From Pyrenochaeta sp. MPI-SDFR-AT-0127 (taxonomy: Eukaryota > Ascomycota > Dothideomycetes > Pleosporales > Cucurbitariaceae): a stretch of DNA of 64,000 nt. A program made the position numbers and the translations under genes. A model generated the notes under the pieces. It had not been told where the DNA came from. It did not search any database and worked only from the letters and a program-made list of their open reading frames with translations. This document shows, piece after piece, positions 31,012 to 41,863 of the stretch (within the stretch, counting starts at the first letter, position 1; each line of letters starts with the position of its first letter). The stretch spans positions 62,001 through 126,000 of the forward strand of contig JAGTJM010000014.1 in assembly GCA_020747015.1 (NCBI GenBank). The letters run 5' to 3'.

Positions 31012-32457
31012 CTACAACTTCTTCGCCGACTTCTTCGCCGGCCTGATACTCTGCGGATTATGAAATATATCCAACGGATCAATCGCGGCCTTGATCTTCT
31101 GCAGTTTGTCCACGTTGCCACCCCAGTACAGACTCGCACTGTTTTCGCCTAGCGCAGGGTCCACATACCCAGCATACGCCCCCTGGTCGTGATTGGGCAA
31201 GGCATCCGTAATAACCTTATTTACACCTGTGAGGAAGTTGCGCGTCTTGTCATTGATCTTGCCGAATAGGTTGACGGCGTATGCTTGGTGGTAGAATAGC
31301 GCGTTGCGGTGCCCGTATGCCGTCGCATCCGGCTTGACGTCGTTGATGGCTCCACCTTCCAAGTCCCAGATGATGAACCAGATCGCGCCACCTTTGTCAG
31401 TCTTATCAATATACTCGAACAACTTGTCCACGGCGTCATCGGGGATGATGTCCTTGTCTGTGTATGCGAGCGACTTGGCGTAGAAATTGCTTTGGATACC
31501 ACCAACAATCTCAAGAGCAATGTCTTCTGTCCAGTGGCCTACAACACCCAGCCAGTCTTTCAGCTCGATGACGTTCTCATCCTTGGAAGGGAGGCGAGCG
31601 GTGATGTTTAGGCTATCAAATTCCTGCTGGCTGCCAAAGAATGTACCGGTGACGATGGCACCAAACTGCTCAGTGAGAATGTATTGAGAAGCGAACTTCC
31701 GAGATAGTGTGGGGTCAGAAATGAGCTTCTGCCACTGCTTGAAAGCTGTAGCTTTCGAGGCACTGTCGCCGCCGTGCAAGTTGTATGAGTAGAGCACTGC
31801 TTCACCAGGTTCGGCCTGGGTGCGGACTTTGAACTCAGTAACGATACCGAAGCCTGCCGCTGCGCCCTTTACCGCAAATAAGACATCTTGGTTCTGCGTT
31901 GAAGAGGCGCGTACCACAGTTGAGTTGGCCAGCACGACCTCCACCTCCTCGACATGGTCCAATGCTGAACCCCACATCCGAGATGATGGCCCTAGACCAC
32001 CTATCGTCGCGTGACCACCGATTCCAACTTGAGGGCAAGTTCCATGTGCCATCGCGCGCTTGCCGTTGTCGTGGAGACGCTTCGTAACATCACCGAGGAG
32101 GGTGCCACCGCCAATAGTCGCTTGCCATGACGATTTATCCATAGAGAACTGCTGGAAGTTCTTCATGTCGACGACGATGGTATTGTCTTGACCTCCGATG
32201 CCATAATTTGCGTACGAGTGCCCACCGCATCGCGGCTGTACTTTCAGGCTGTTATCGACGGCGCATTTAACAATCGCAGAGATCTGCTCTGTCGTTTTGG
32301 GGTAGGTGACTGCTGCTGGTGTGACTGAAATGCCGAGATTATAAGGCTTTACATGCGTAAGTTGGAAGAATGGTGTGCCCTTGAAAGCAACTAAGTCTTT
32401 ATTGCCCACAGCGCTCTCTAGGCACTTCTGGACCGGTGAGCTCGAGGTGTTACCCAT
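31012..32457 (-). CDS. FAD-linked oxidoreductase, BBE/GOOX type
   Basis: Single exon, 481 residues, ATG at 32457. It is a VAO/berberine-bridge-enzyme-like flavoprotein. The PCMH-type FAD domain includes PKTTEQISAIVKCAVDN, RCGGHSYANYG and GTLLGDVTKRL, then HGTCPQVGIGGHATIGGLG. H80 (GGHSY) and C141 (GTCP) occupy the positions that bind FAD bicovalently in gluco-oligosaccharide oxidase-like enzymes. The C-terminal BBE module is YWGGNVDKLQKIKAAIDPLDIFHNPQSI. Such enzymes oxidise carbohydrates, alkaloids or other alcohols and make H2O2; the substrate here is unknown. There is no secretory signal. The N-terminus MGNTSSSP matches a myristoylation pattern, which would place it at a membrane rather than outside the cell. 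Confidence 0.85.
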   Translation of the reverse strand: MGNTSSSPVQKCLESAVGNKDLVAFKGTPFFQLTHVKPYNLGISVTPAAVTYPKTTEQISAIVKCAVDNSLKVQPRCGGHSYANYGIGGQDNTIVVDMKNFQQFSMDKSSWQATIGGGTLLGDVTKRLHDNGKRAMAHGTCPQVGIGGHATIGGLGPSSRMWGSALDHVEEVEVVLANSTVVRASSTQNQDVLFAVKGAAAGFGIVTEFKVRTQAEPGEAVLYSYNLHGGDSASKATAFKQWQKLISDPTLSRKFASQYILTEQFGAIVTGTFFGSQQEFDSLNITARLPSKDENVIELKDWLGVVGHWTEDIALEIVGGIQSNFYAKSLAYTDKDIIPDDAVDKLFEYIDKTDKGGAIWFIIWDLEGGAINDVKPDATAYGHRNALFYHQAYAVNLFGKINDKTRNFLTGVNKVITDALPNHDQGAYAGYVDPALGENSASLYWGGNVDKLQKIKAAIDPLDIFHNPQSIRPAKKSAKKL

Positions 32458-34717
32458 ATTGCTGCAATGTGTTTGGAGGCTTTACAACGTTAGTACTACG
32501 CTCGCGGGGAAGCTGGGTGTCTTAAATACCCAATACGTTTGCTTTTTGGCTTACAAACGTGTGTTACAGTCGTCGTCCTGCTAGGCCTGATCGCTCAGCT
32601 ACCCTTTACAACGCTTTCTGGCGCTTTTGTGGTAAAGAAGGAGAGAAGGAGAGAGCTCCTTGCATTGCAAAAGAGGAACAGAGCATCGGATCAGACTATT
32701 ACAGCGCACTTCATAGGCATGCAGGCTTCGGTCCACGACTTCTGGCCCAGCGAAATGCTTAACCAATGAGAACAGTAACAAACACCACCGGCAGTGAAAC
32801 TTGAAATTGCAAGCGAGAATCTAGCCAAGGGCCCGCAGTGGATACAACTGTCACTCGCACGTTCCTAGCGAGGTGTGGTGCTGAGCCATTACAAGATCTG
32901 GGGTAGTAGTCTTGGGGCTTGCTGTTGTGAGCTGTGAATGGCCAGTGCTAGGGCCGCTAATTAAAAGGAAATGGGATGGCGCAAAGAGTGTCCATGCCGA
33001 ATTGCCACACCACAGCCTCGTTATCCTACATGTCGCAGGGTTTGGCTGCGAGTGAAGTGCTGCGTCATGCGTGGTGGTGTAACCTTGCGTGGAATCCTTC
33101 AGGGGAAACTTGGAAGTGGCGGTGTTGTCACGCTAGGGTGAAGATCACCACGTACCGGTATAAGCCCGTTGAAACGGCGAAATATTGTTCGGGATTGGTC
33201 TAGGTGGCGGCGGGGCCATCATAAGCGGGCAAATAATAGCTCTTTACCTGCGCCTTTATAGAAATTAGGTACTTTTGCTCTACATTTCCTGCCCACTGCA
33301 ATGCCTCCTTGCATCTCTCTCTGTCGCCCTCCTCTGATATAGTGTCGAATTAAAGTTGGTGTAGAACGTTAAAATCATTGCCAAAGGGATCTACATCAGT
33401 AGCGTCCGCGTGAGGCCGTTGATATTCCAGCTGTTGCCGAACCCTGCTAGCGCTTCGCAACGTTCACGAGTGTGTACGGCATATGTCCTTGCGCTCCGTT
33501 ATAGCGACAACTAGCCCGCAAATCCCACTTCATTCTCTGCAATGGAACGTCGTGTAAATCACCGAAGATACGCCCCAAGAAGATTCACGCTTCGGAACCT
33601 CCCACATGCACGGCCAACTTTAATGTCTCTCGTATCTCCGGAATGAGCTCCGTTGGAGCAACTACAAACCATACTGTCCCTGCCGAGGCACATCATGTGC
33701 GTGAAAGATGTCTCAGTGCGTCGATTTCGCAAGCTCTTGCAAACATGAATTTAGACACACAATGAAGACTTGGAGCAAGAAGCTGCGAAAGCTAAATTGA
33801 GAACGACGAAAGACTTTTTGTTTGAAGGGAATGAATACATGTGGTTGCCCATGTCATGCCATTAACATTTGTTCGAGACCTACGTATTTGTAATATCAAG
33901 AGGCAGTTAGCGAACGACTCGGAAGACTTGGCTGTCATCAGTGACGCTCTTCAAATCGTTTTAACTTTGTGCTACGCTCCTGAAGCATTTACAAGGTTTC
34001 AGACTCCAGAAGATAATTCTGAACGGTTTCTTGTTTAGCTTTATGTTATTGAATCCGTGACTGTGTCTTACCCATACGATGTGCGATCGGAGCTGAGTCG
34101 ATATGTTATTCCAAATAACCATCTCATCTCGTCTTCTACTGTCAATGCGATGCAACTGTATTTTCCCATGCAATATCCCCATTTCATAAATTTGAAAACG
34201 TATCGCGTGGACTCAAGGTCGGGCTGGCTGTTGCCGGACATGACTGAAGCTCATCATGAGCAGTGACACTATAATATCAATATTCATTGGCTTAGCAGTT
34301 CGACGACTCACTCGAGAAATTGAGGGACACCTAAAAGGGGCCTGTACGGATTCGTGCTACTGGCACTTGAACAATGGTATTTCACAAGACACTAGGGTAT
34401 GCCATCTTGTACTCTATTTCAATGAATAGGATGTCGATGGATGTTTCCAGCCCACAATCAAGTAGCATCGCCAAAAAGGTGCATGGTATTAGCTTAGTCA
34501 GAACATTAAGGCAGAAGCCGCGGACGCGTTGACTACGTCAGCCATCGCTGCCTCACAACAATGGCGTGAACCCTTTCAATAAATAAGACGTTTGTATAAT
34601 GTCACAAAGTGATACGATCTGTCAATCGAAAGCTAATAACGCATTAAATGCAGCATATAGAGTCCCCAATACATAACTTCGTTTTTGCCTCACAAGCGGC
34701 TGTCAATTTTCGCAACA
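32458..34717. other. Long intergenic region
   Basis: About 2.2 kb with no supported gene. Short open frames (up to 76 codons) at 32375-33203 and 33841-34266 are not coding-like. Base composition varies with AT-rich tracts. No tandem repeats or tRNA seen. Confidence 0.45.
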
Positions 34718-35362
34718 ATGACTGTCACCGAAATCGCTCTTGTGCATCTCACTGCTGGGACTTCTATTGATGATATCGATATCCGTTCAAAGCTTTCGCA
34801 TGCGAAAAATATTATGCAAAACTACACTGGTTACCAATTCTATTACATGCGACAGATCGAAGATCCATCCTACTTGTATATCATCGGTGAATGGGAATCG
34901 CTTGATCAACACATGAACCACTTCATTCCTGGGGATGAAAATCAAGCGGTTCTGGCAAGCTTGAAGGATGAGATTGTAGTGGACTGGTTACTTCACATTG
35001 ATGCATCGCACGACAATCTTCCCGTACCGAAGACAATTAAAGAGAAGGAGAAATGTCATCGAGGGGACCTCATGTGGAGCATTGAACGACACTTCGTTAA
35101 GGCTGGTCAAAAAGACGGCTTCCAGCAGGCGTTCGACGACAACAGTTGGCATCTCCAGAGCTTTGTCACTGAGGGTATGATCGGAGGAGGCTGGCGTGTT
35201 GACCAGGAGGATAATGAAGAGGAGTGGGTCCTGCTTTGCCCGTGGCAAAAGGTGGAGCAGCATTCCAAGTTTGCAGAACTGGACGGGTTTGCGAGATATG
35301 ATCAAATCCAACAGCACCTACGTGGCGCTGAGGTCAAGCATGCTAAGCTCTTGGAAATCTGA
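34718..35362 (+). CDS. Dimeric alpha/beta-barrel (ABM-like) protein
   Basis: Single exon, 214 residues from the ATG at 34718 (a longer frame starts at a non-ATG codon). The first half, VTEIALVHLTAGTSIDD, then YQFYYMRQIEDPSYLYIIGEWESLDQHMNHFIPG, follows the beta-alpha-beta-beta pattern of antibiotic-biosynthesis-monooxygenase (ABM) barrels, with the typical GEW-x-S-x-x-x-H block. The second half, MWSIERHFVKAGQKDGFQQA...EEEWVLLCPWQKVEQHSKF, repeats the same fold, so it is probably a fused two-domain barrel. ABM-like proteins can be cofactor-free monooxygenases or decarboxylases, or carry no catalysis. It lies 440 bp upstream of a same-strand P450, a pairing found in catabolic or secondary-metabolite loci, so a shared pathway is possible but unproven. 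Confidence 0.75.
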   Translation: MTVTEIALVHLTAGTSIDDIDIRSKLSHAKNIMQNYTGYQFYYMRQIEDPSYLYIIGEWESLDQHMNHFIPGDENQAVLASLKDEIVVDWLLHIDASHDNLPVPKTIKEKEKCHRGDLMWSIERHFVKAGQKDGFQQAFDDNSWHLQSFVTEGMIGGGWRVDQEDNEEEWVLLCPWQKVEQHSKFAELDGFARYDQIQQHLRGAEVKHAKLLEI

Positions 35363-35802
35363 GCTTAGCGATATGTCGGCATATATTTTTGTGCGCGTTG
35401 TCCGGGCCATTGGCTTCCTTGTGTTTGAATCCCGTTGATGAGGCTCGGATTTTGAGATACATCAAGTCATTTTTGTTTGCCGCTAAAACACATGGATTAA
35501 TGTATTTACGCCTACTATATCTGGAAATAGCCAATATATGGTTATCAGAGCATTGCGCACCTATGCCGCGATTCTTGTCAGGTGGGACGGTCCACTGATA
35601 AGGCCCAGTTCCGGTGTGGTCGGAATGAATCCGAGACGACCCCTCACGATATGCGCGATATCATCACTTGCGCATGCCCCATCCGGCAGCACTCATCCGA
35701 AAATCATGATTCCAGTGTCAAATTTGGGGGGCTCTTGTCTTTTACCAACGACCTCTTCTCTATGGGCTACGGTACTGCTTGTTTCCCAGCTTCACGTTCA
35801 TC
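35363..35802. other. Intergenic region before P450
   Basis: 440 bp, AT-rich at the start; holds the P450 promoter. No additional gene seen. Confidence 0.5.
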
Positions 35803-37554
35803 ATGGATCGACTCTCGGGGACAGCTCATTACATCAACGAAGCACTACTCGGCCATGTCTCGGTCGTTTTAATCATTGCTGTTGGAACGCTGGCAGTCTA
35901 TAAGGTAAGGTCAGCTCAGCATACACGGTTTGACACTTAATCTTGCAGCTGCTATGTCGAACTGACATCCCATACATTCGAGGAATACCGGAAATACCTG
36001 GAGCTCTTCCAATCACCGGCCATCTTACACAACTTGGAGATGACCATGCAACAGTCTGTGAAAAGTGGTGGCGCAAGTATGGCAATTCAGTATTTCAGAT
36101 TCGCCTCGGTAACACACGCGCTGTCATCGTTAGCTCCTTTGAGGATTGCAAAAAGATCCTCATTTCAAACTCCCAAGGATTAATCGATCGACCCAAGTTG
36201 TTCACATTCCATGGCTTAATCTCATCGACACAAGGCTTCACGATTGGAAGTTCACCATGGGATGAGAGCTGCCGAAACAAGCGAAAGGCCGCGTCTACAA
36301 CATTGAGTAAAGCGATGATGAAGAACTACTACAATATGTTCGATTTGGAGTCATATTGTATTGTTCGAGACTTGACTCGCGACAGCAAAGGTGGTGCTAT
36401 TGAAGTAAGCATTCGACCGTACATCCAGCGCTACGCGCTCAACACCACTCTTACTCTGTGCTATGGCATCCGTATGGACGAAGTATACGATGATCTTTTG
36501 CGCGAGATACTCCATGTCGGCTCGGCTATTTCGCTTCTGCGGTCTGCTTCTGAGAACTACCAGGATTATGTTCCTATGTTGCGATATTTGCCCAATAATG
36601 AGAAGAACCGACGTTCCAAAGAATTACGCGAGAGACGAGACAAATATCTTGACGAACTCCTCGACAAAGTCCGTGAGATGATCAAGACGGGCACCGAGAA
36701 GCCATGTATCAGCGCTGCGATCCTCAAGGATGAGGAGACGCGCCTCACTGGCGTAGAGGTTAGCTCCATCTGCCTATCCCTTGTGTCGGGTGGTTTCGAG
36801 ACAATTCCAGGCACACTCGTATCTTGTATCGGCTCTCTATCAACACCAGAGGGCCAGAAGTACCAGGAACGTGCGTACCAGGAGATGAAAAAGATATATC
36901 CGGACCCCAAAGAGTCGTGGGCCAATGACTTCGAGAAAGAGACTGTGCCCTACTTGAATGCTATCGTGAAAGAAGCCGGCAGATACTATACTGTGAGTAA
37001 CATGAGTTTGCCACGCAAAACAATGAGTGATGTGAGATGGGGTGGGGCTGTCATTCCAAAAGGAACTATGGTTTTGATTAATGCCCAAGCGGGAAATCAT
37101 GGTATACGCCATCGTGTTACAAAGGTCTAGAATATTTAGACTGACCCGAGTAGATATCGACTATTGGGGTCCCGATGCCGCGAGCTTCAATCCAGAGCGC
37201 TGGCTCGACTCGCCCAATCCTTCTGATCCTGCCTCACTGTATACCGAAAAGTCCTCATCAAGTACACCCCATCTTTCCTTCGGTGCTGGCTCACGCTCAT
37301 GTCCTGGTGCAATAATCGCCGGCAAGCTCATCAATGCGGCCCTCTTTCGCCTAATAATGTTGTACAAGATCGACGCGTCTACGTCATATCCGCCCAATAC
37401 AGATTATGTCGATTATAATGCTATAAAGAGTGCGCTTGTTGCAATTCCGAGGGATTTCAAGATCAAATTAACACCAAGGGACGGGACGGGTGATATCGCA
37501 AGAGCGGTGTTACAGAGCGGGAATGAGAGAACAAGGGATCTCTATAAGGAGTAA
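35803..37554 (+). CDS. Cytochrome P450 (CYP504-like?)
   Basis: Three exons, 35803-35904, 35949-37101 and 37154-37554, give 551 residues. The first exon encodes a single ER membrane anchor (HVSVVLIIAVGTLAVYK). The PPGP-like hinge is IPEIPGALPITGHL. The I-helix SLVSGGFETIPGT carries the acid/Thr pair region, K-helix EAGR (E376-R379) the ExxR, and FNPERW the PERF-like motif. The heme loop FGAGSRSCPG places the thiolate ligand at C468. SGGFETIPG rather than AGxDTT resembles the CYP504 (phenylacetate hydroxylase) lineage, but family assignment is tentative. P450s use NADPH via CPR to hydroxylate small molecules. The last intron removes an in-frame TAG and gives AGNHDIDYWGPDAASF, a normal join. Confidence 0.85.
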
Positions 37555-37807
37555 CGAGATAGGCGAGGACGAATCCAGAAGAATACATAAACTTTAAAAT
37601 ACGATACGTAACATAAAGCCATTGTTTCACATCCTCTACGTGTTCCTGTTGTTTGATAAAGTGGCCCGCGCTGGTCACGTTCGCGGTCCCTTCCATTTCA
37701 CTTCACCGTCGCACGAACGCTCTCCAGCCTTACAACTGGTCAATTCCTCTTTTCTTCTGTTTCAACTTGTGCAATCTATTTGTATAAAAGTCCAAGCATC
37801 GGGCATT
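37555..37807. promoter_or_regulatory. Promoter of secreted-protein gene, TATA 37783-37790
   Basis: TATAAAAG lies only 18 bp upstream of the ATG at 37808, in a CT-rich context. If used as a TATA box, the transcript would start close to or at the start codon, giving an unusually short leader. Confidence 0.4.
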
Positions 37808-39302
37808 ATGAGGCTCGACACTCTTTGTGCGCTTGCGATAGGTTTTTTTCAAGTAGCAGTAGGCAACCTCTCGGATTCACATTCGGCCCCAGAAGCTCTA
37901 TCATATCCAACTATCGATGAACTTGATTCTTTGCCTTCACTGGTTAGCCTCAATTTTGACACCAGCAACTATGCTAATGAGGAGATGTGGAAAGAGTTTG
38001 TGGAAAAGAAAGGCGACCACTTGGTGTGCCTCATGCAAGCTACTGATAAGGGCGCCGGATATCTCGAAGAGGACAAGAGAAAACCACCTTCTGTTGCGAG
38101 TCCGTGGAATGGCGACCTCAAAAGTATGTACCATGTTGTTTCTAATTGTAGAAACTCGTACTTATAACACAAAATAGATGAGATGGCACTGTGGGGATGG
38201 CATGAAGCTGAATCATTTGAGAAAGACTATGAGTGCGACTTCGAGCGAAGGAAACTAGAAGTGGCATTCAAAGGGCTTGGTCTCAATGCCAGGGCGAAGT
38301 ACGAATGGGACGATGAAAAGGATGTTTACAAGCCAGGGGATGGTCACAACGACTGTATCTCGGTCATTCATTACAACGAGAATGATTACGAAGACCCGAA
38401 ACCCGAAGACCATAAAGACAAGGAACCCGAGATGAAGAACATCGTCAAGCAAAAATATAAAGTCAAGGACAAAGAGTATACAGTATGTTAACGCCATTGA
38501 TAACATTTCAGGCTACTGATCATGTAGGCAACGGGTGGCTTTTTTGAATTCGCAATGAACAAGGTTGAAGGAGGTTTGCTTCCTGCCACCTTACTTGTGA
38601 GTGCACCTCCGACGCTAATGCTCATAGCAATCATCGGAATGAATCTGGACAGCCCAGTGAACGCAGTCAGGGATGGCCACAGAAGCTGGGGCAGAGCAGC
38701 CACCCCAGAAGAACTCCCCGCGATACGCCGCTGCTCCGACATATATTGGGCATACTGGGTTCGAGATAATCCCAACCCAAAAAACCTCCGAATCTATGGC
38801 GCTTACAATGTCGTAAATGATGCGACCTCACTTTTAGCTGCGCGCGCATTCAGAAACAATAAGATCAAAGAGCTCTCGAAATGGCCTGGAGCGGCCTTCA
38901 CGGCAGACACAGATGAAGGCAAAGCACTTATTGGTAAGCCAACCTCAGGCGTGCGCAAATCTTTAGCTAAATCCAGAAGGTTCACCCATTGGTGCCTCGA
39001 TAGCCCACATGCTCATCCAACACAAGGCTGAGCTCGGCATCAAGCATATCACCAAAGTCACAGTTATCACCAACGATGTGCCACCAGAAACAAGATTCAA
39101 AGTAACACCACGACCATACCTCCACATTTTCTTCCATATCGAGGATGTCCCAGCCGACAAGGTGACTGATGATGAGTCGGGAGAAAAGATGGAATTGGAC
39201 CTTGCGATTGCGCCAAAGTTGGAGCCGGACTATGAAACTAAGATTATTCGTGCCCTGGACAAGGCCAAAGATATACTGCGCGTACACACTTTGAGGCTCT
39301 GA
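37808..39302 (+). CDS. Secreted protein of unknown function
   Basis: Four exons, 37808-38123, 38178-38482, 38528-38933 and 38980-39302, give 449 residues. It begins with a good signal peptide (MRLDTLCALAIGFFQVAVG), so it is probably secreted or vacuolar. The second exon is highly charged (KPEDHKDKEPEMKNIVKQKY). The third, ATGGFFEFAMNKVEGGLLPA and RDGHRSWGRAATPEELPAIR, then RIYGAYNVVNDATSLLAARA, looks like a compact globular domain. The last has IGSPIGASIAHMLIQHKAEL and a beta-rich segment. I recognise no catalytic motif. No membrane span other than the signal and a moderately hydrophobic LLVSAPPTLMLIAIIG segment in exon 3 is seen. Repeated short introns all splice in phase to keep the frame. 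Confidence 0.75.
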
Positions 39303-40225
39303 AAAGGATAGAGTGGCGTAGCTTAGTTTTTGAGAGGGTAGGTACGCTAGATTACCGATACAAGTCCCGTAGTACAAATACATGATAGTTAAGTGTGTCT
39401 ATAGGATGTATTTCGCACCTGCTAACCAGTACATGAAGCTTAGTGAAGGCCTACAGGCATCAACCCGACTACATGTATATAGAGTACGAGGCTATAATAG
39501 CCGAGGTGCAGAAGTGATAAGGGCAACAACGGCATGGTGATGGGAGTAGTGGTTTCTTGATCATGATGTCTTCGTTGTGCTCATGCAAATGTTCCCTGTA
39601 ACTTGCCAACCCACCCTTTGCACGCACCTACCCATTGCACGCGAATCTTAACCTTCTATAGAGCTCTGATGAACAAAGGTACGTCTGTATAGCAATTATC
39701 GAAACTATGATGAAGTCTCTCAAAGTTTAGAAAGCTAGCGAGATCGTCAGGCAAAGCATACCCACCCTCTGTTGCAGCGTCAACGATCGATCTCTGGACA
39801 AGAAATGTCCAGCGGGGAAAATACATCTTATTTCGCTTTCTACGCTTCTTTCTCTTGTTACTGAAATCGGCCACCATGAACCTAGATCAAGGGCAGAGAT
39901 ACACTACTAAATATAAAGTAGCTGGAGGTCCATGTTCAAAGGTCAGGCGTAGTGCTAAAGCGACAAGGTCCCAACGATTGGAGGAGCATCCGTATGACTC
40001 CGAGGGCGGAGACTAACAAACCCTACTGCAGCCTGGATCTTACCCCGCATTTAGCACCGCCCCTTCTTAATTTCCTGGGTTGCTCCTTCCACAAATTCAA
40101 GGGTTACTCCTTCCCAAAACACTTTTACATAGATTATAGAATCAAACACCCTCCCATCAAATCATACAATTGGCACTTTGGTAAGTCCGCGTTCCGCGCT
40201 GGTCGCTAGGATCGCTTACTAACCA
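39303..40225. other. Intergenic region
   Basis: A possible 73-codon minus-strand frame (39877-39656, ATG start, basic N-terminus) is too short and motif-less to call. Otherwise nothing is recognised before the tRNA. Confidence 0.45.
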
Positions 40226-40327
40226 AACACCAGGCGGAGTGGTTAACGCGCTGGCCTGCTAGTCGCTCTTCGGAGCGGAAGTCAGCCAGTTCCTTCGGGA
40301 GCGTGTGTTCGAATCACACAGGTGTCG
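40226..40327 (+). tRNA. tRNA-Ser(GCU), intron-containing, atypical
   Basis: The anticodon arm is CTGGC / C T GCT A ... A / GCCAG, with anticodon GCT at 40258-40260. A 22-nt intron (40262-40283) sits after position 37, as expected for eukaryotic tRNAs, and folds with a CGCTC-TTCG-GAGCG hairpin. D arm GCG-GAGTGGTTAA-CGC, extra arm TCC-TTCG-GGA and T arm GTGTG-TTCGAAT-CACAC are all intact, and the long variable arm fits Ser. The acceptor stem AACACCA/AGGTGTC pairs only at positions 2-6 (A1-C72 and A7-A66 mismatches), and one base between the acceptor and D stems appears missing (no U8). It may be a pseudogene or tolerate the change. Confidence 0.65.
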
Positions 40328-40540
40328 CATAAAATCCCAAAGTAACCATCAAATGGCCTTCTTTTTTTGCGTTTTTTGTGGACTGGAATGCTGTCTGCCA
40401 TTGTGCATGCTTTTTATTATTACATACAACAAGCTGGTCTGAAATGGTGGTAGATGGTTATTCGAATAGTTTGGGTGATTGTAGCTACACTGTTTTGTGC
40501 ATGTCTATATTTTACAAAGGCTTCCTAATTTTTACATGAT

Positions 40541-41863
40541 CTACCGCTCGCGCTGGTGAGGTGTGCTATTCATGCCCGGCATCAGGTCGGGTTTATCCAA
40601 CACCATACCCCTCAAGAGAATCCATTGTCTCAAGCCCTCCCATTCCTCACCCTCTTCGTCGCCACGCCTCCACAGTTCCTTGAAACCCCATGCACACGCG
40701 ATCCTGTCCAACGCTGCGCGCTCATCCTCGCCCAAGTAGCGATCCAAGAGCGGTACACCAGGTCTCCAAACTACTCTGTCGTGGTGATCGTTGTACGTTG
40801 TAAGCGCGACAAAGCCAAGCGTACCGGTGCACATGACATAAGTACTCAGCCCTGCAAAAGCATACATTTTGAACGTCCACGGGTCAATGTAGCCGCTGTA
40901 GACAGAAAGTTCTTGGGAAACCATGTAGAGAGCGAGGGGCGTGAGACCTGCCAACAGGGAAGGTACACCCATCTTCGTGATCATGCGGTGCCGTCGCCAT
41001 GCCGGCGCGCGATATGTTTGGTCTACAACATCAAGGGCTAATGAGAGATCCTTGGCCTCAATAGCAGCTGTGAGGGCTGCGTCTGCGAGCTCCATGGGGA
41101 TCGCTTGTTTCGCCGACTTTGGTGACGGTCGGGAGAACTTGGGCGGTGATGACCCTTCCAAAGGCACGGGCTTGTTCGCGTAAAGGTAGAGAGCCTCGGG
41201 TATGGCTTTCGGGCGGGCGAGTAGCCGTTGGAGGTGGATATATACAGAAAGGACGTTGGGAGAGATGAAGACCTTTTCGTCTTTTACTAAGTCTTCGCCG
41301 AGCTTGGAAAGATACGACGGCGACGGAAGAGAGTCGAGCCCCAACTGCCTTGACCGTGGTCTCGGCTGGCTGCTAACACTTTCTTCACTGCCCAGCCCAG
41401 AGAGAATTGCGCCCGCTGAACTCTGTCTGATCGGTGCCTTTGTTGGCAATGGCTGCCGTGACCGTATGGCTATCGCGTGCTGCGCAACATGCTTCAGTCC
41501 ATTCAAGGCATCCAATATGACGGCTTCACTTTCGACCTTGGGTGAATCGTAGATGGCGCGGATCCGACGCTCCACCTCCGCAAGCTGTGTTTTCAGCGCA
41601 GCTATTCTGTCGGATGTTTGGAGGGCTCCATCGTCCCTCGTCTCGATTGCTTCGCCTTTCCGAGCTGCTGTGGTGATGTTCCTGCCGGCGGGTATCCGTG
41701 AGACAAGGTCACGATTTTGCGCTGGTTGCCTCCGTATGGTGGATGCCTTGATGGTTGACGTGGACAGGAATGCGCGGCGACGGGCAGGCTGCTGCAGTAT
41801 GTAGTCGCACAATTGGCATACTGGCCGCGACTGGGTGCGCAGTGACAGGGTGCCGGGCTTCAT
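40541..41863 (-). CDS. Mitochondrial membrane protein, uncharacterised
   Basis: Single exon, 440 residues from the ATG at 41863; the upstream frame has no ATG. The N-terminus MKPGTLSLRTQSRPVCQLCD, then ARRRAFLSTSTIKASTIRRQ, is Arg/Ser-rich without acidic residues, typical of a mitochondrial presequence. The middle is helical (RIAALKTQLAEVERRIRAIY; LSVYIHLQRLLARPKAIPEA) and could be PPR/TPR-like. Two likely membrane helices follow: MGVPSLLAGLTPLALYMVSQ and MYAFAGLSTYVMCTGTLGFV. The C-terminus WRPGVPLLDRYLGEDERAAL...WGFKELWRRGDEE is strongly conserved-looking. The architecture suggests an inner-membrane factor for mitochondrial biogenesis, but I cannot name it. It shares a 240-bp divergent promoter with verprolin. 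Confidence 0.75.
   Translation of the reverse strand: MKPGTLSLRTQSRPVCQLCDYILQQPARRRAFLSTSTIKASTIRRQPAQNRDLVSRIPAGRNITTAARKGEAIETRDDGALQTSDRIAALKTQLAEVERRIRAIYDSPKVESEAVILDALNGLKHVAQHAIAIRSRQPLPTKAPIRQSSAGAILSGLGSEESVSSQPRPRSRQLGLDSLPSPSYLSKLGEDLVKDEKVFISPNVLSVYIHLQRLLARPKAIPEALYLYANKPVPLEGSSPPKFSRPSPKSAKQAIPMELADAALTAAIEAKDLSLALDVVDQTYRAPAWRRHRMITKMGVPSLLAGLTPLALYMVSQELSVYSGYIDPWTFKMYAFAGLSTYVMCTGTLGFVALTTYNDHHDRVVWRPGVPLLDRYLGEDERAALDRIACAWGFKELWRRGDEEGEEWEGLRQWILLRGMVLDKPDLMPGMNSTPHQRER

Noticed and set aside
30260..40200. A classical secondary-metabolite gene cluster around the flavoenzyme and P450
   Set aside because: No PKS, NRPS, terpene synthase or DMATS gene in the window, and large intergenic gaps separate the candidates.
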